DNA of 24,334 nucleotides from Thermoplasmatota archaeon (GTDB lineage: Archaea > Thermoplasmatota > Thermoplasmata > Thermoplasmatales > GCA-001856825), in contig JAMCQR010000044.1 in the NCBI GenBank assembly GCA_023379555.1, forward strand, positions 1 to 24,334. Reading direction: 5' to 3'. Both the position numbers and the translations under genes were made by a program. Below are positions 23,511 through 24,334 of this stretch, piece by piece (position 1 is the stretch's first letter; the number at the start of each line of letters is the position of its first letter). Below the pieces are notes generated by a model that searched no databases, was not told the origin of the DNA, and worked only from the letters and a program-made list of their open reading frames with translations.

Positions 23511-24334
23511 TTACCATCTCCTTTCCTGGACCCTGCATACGCTGAGCAGAGGACAGAATAGTTCGTTTTCACATTTCCAGAGACTTCCGCCTTCTTTCAC
23601 AACTGGGTCGAAATCACCGGCAACGAAATCTTCAAGGATGGGGTCAACTATCTCCCTGCACTTTCTTACCTGAGCTTCTTCGTTTGGTATAGCGTTGAAG
23701 AAACCTGCAGTGTTGAATCCCTCACTTATGTCCCTAAAAGACAGATAGGCTGCGGCTCTTACCTTTTTCTTCAAGATTGACTCCACTCCGAGTTTGTAGA
23801 AAAAAAGTTGAATCTTCCCGTGTCTATCATCACAGAGGTCGTTTTTGGGATATCCATACAGCGAACTCTTGTAATCAATTATACATAGCCCTCCATTTTC
23901 CTCATCTACCCTATCCACGTACCCTCCGATACTTATCTTCTTGTCTCCAAACTCATAAAAGACTTGTTGATCTGAAGTAGGAAAATGAAATTCCTTCTGT
24001 ATTGTTTTTCTACCTAGCTCTAGCGCGTGTTTCACGTCCATCATGAAGAATCTTACCAGTTTACCGTTAGATATGTACTTGTCCCTGTAGAACTTCAGTG
24101 CTTCCGTTCTCGAGTCAAACAATTCCTTGCTTATCTCTGACTTTACAAATGAATCCGCCAACTTACCAAATTCTGCGGGGGACAAGTTAGTAGAATAGTA
24201 TTTTTCTAGAATTTTGTGAGTCATAGATCCGGTTGTCCTTGGGTCCAAGAATTCCCTGGGGGGATCAACCTCATTTATCCCCAACATTCCATTAACAAAT
24301 CCCTTGAAATGGCATCCTGCGTAATTCTCGATGA
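23511..24334 (-). CDS. RecB/AddB-type nuclease (5' end outside window)
   Basis: The frame is open to the right edge, so the N-terminus is missing; 273 residues are visible. They form a PD-(D/E)XK nuclease domain of the RecB/AddB kind: an N-terminal YAGCHFK, the GSMTHKILEKYY histidine motif, the catalytic GGYVDRVDE and CIIDYKSS, and a QLFFYKLGVES motif. A C-terminal cysteine set, C-x5-C-x5-C in KCENELFCPLLSVC, together with the cysteine of YAGC matches the Fe-S cluster ligands of AddB-type nucleases. The stop codon lies one base before the TTG of the helicase gene, so the two form an operon and probably a complex that degrades or trims double-strand breaks. Whether the missing part is an AddB-like helicase fold cannot be seen. 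Confidence 0.88.
   Translation of the reverse strand, partial: IENYAGCHFKGFVNGMLGINEVDPPREFLDPRTTGSMTHKILEKYYSTNLSPAEFGKLADSFVKSEISKELFDSRTEALKFYRDKYISNGKLVRFFMMDVKHALELGRKTIQKEFHFPTSDQQVFYEFGDKKISIGGYVDRVDEENGGLCIIDYKSSLYGYPKNDLCDDRHGKIQLFFYKLGVESILKKKVRAAAYLSFRDISEGFNTAGFFNAIPNEEAQVRKCREIVDPILEDFVAGDFDPVVKEGGSLWKCENELFCPLLSVCRVQERRW
23516..23521 (-). promoter_or_regulatory. Shine-Dalgarno deciding the TTG start of the helicase
   Basis: GGAGAT on the minus strand, in the context AAAGGAGATGG, sits six bases before the TTG at 23509 and inside the last codons of the nuclease gene. It indicates coupled translation. Confidence 0.65.

Overview
The window reads as the chromosome of an archaeon of the Thermoplasmata, most likely a Thermoplasmatales-type organism without a cell wall. 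The signs are archaeal information genes (two Orc1/Cdc6 proteins, a split GMP synthase glutaminase, Ncs6-type tRNA thiolase, archaeal TrmJ, UPF0200 kinase), TATA boxes about 22-27 bases ahead of start codons (mostly leaderless transcripts), and a huge secreted protein carrying the GLPxGxxW surface-protein motif common in that lineage. The order-level assignment is inference. No CRISPR array, insertion sequence or rRNA was seen.

Layout. 1-4625 (minus): the first 1541 residues of a giant secreted propeller protein that runs off the left edge. 4.7-7.2 kb: a short G+C-richer accessory stretch with small unknown genes. It holds two paralogues of an unnamed family of about 115-120 residues, one of them frameshifted, a frameshifted GNAT acetyltransferase, an unknown 158-residue gene with a hairpin terminator, and a small orphan frame. 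7.3-8.5 kb: an MFS transporter. 8.7-12.5 kb: an ACT-type protein, a membrane protein coupled to ncs6, a TrmB-family regulator with guaAA, and a UPF0200 kinase. 12.6-18.8 kb: a replication neighbourhood with orc1/cdc6, folC, trmJ, a threonine-synthase-like enzyme, a one-domain FtsZ-like protein and a second, divergent Orc/Cdc6 paralogue. 18.8-21.0 kb: an aldo/keto reductase, dCMP deaminase, a DUF1059 protein and tRNA-Glu(CTC). 21.2-24.3 kb: a UvrD-type helicase translationally coupled to a RecB/AddB-type nuclease that is cut by the right edge, an AddAB-like module.

Most striking points. (a) Two origin-recognition-box-like dyads lie in frame inside the last codons of folC, next to orc1/cdc6, which marks a likely origin. 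(b) The FtsZ-like protein keeps the first GTP-binding loop and the H6/H7 region but lacks the GGGTGTG signature and the whole second domain. (c) The second Orc paralogue lacks the usual arginine-finger motif. (d) A gapless 56-residue alignment between the two small paralogues crosses a reading-frame break in one of them. (e) Two divergent gene pairs appear to share one AATTATAAAA TATA element used in both directions.
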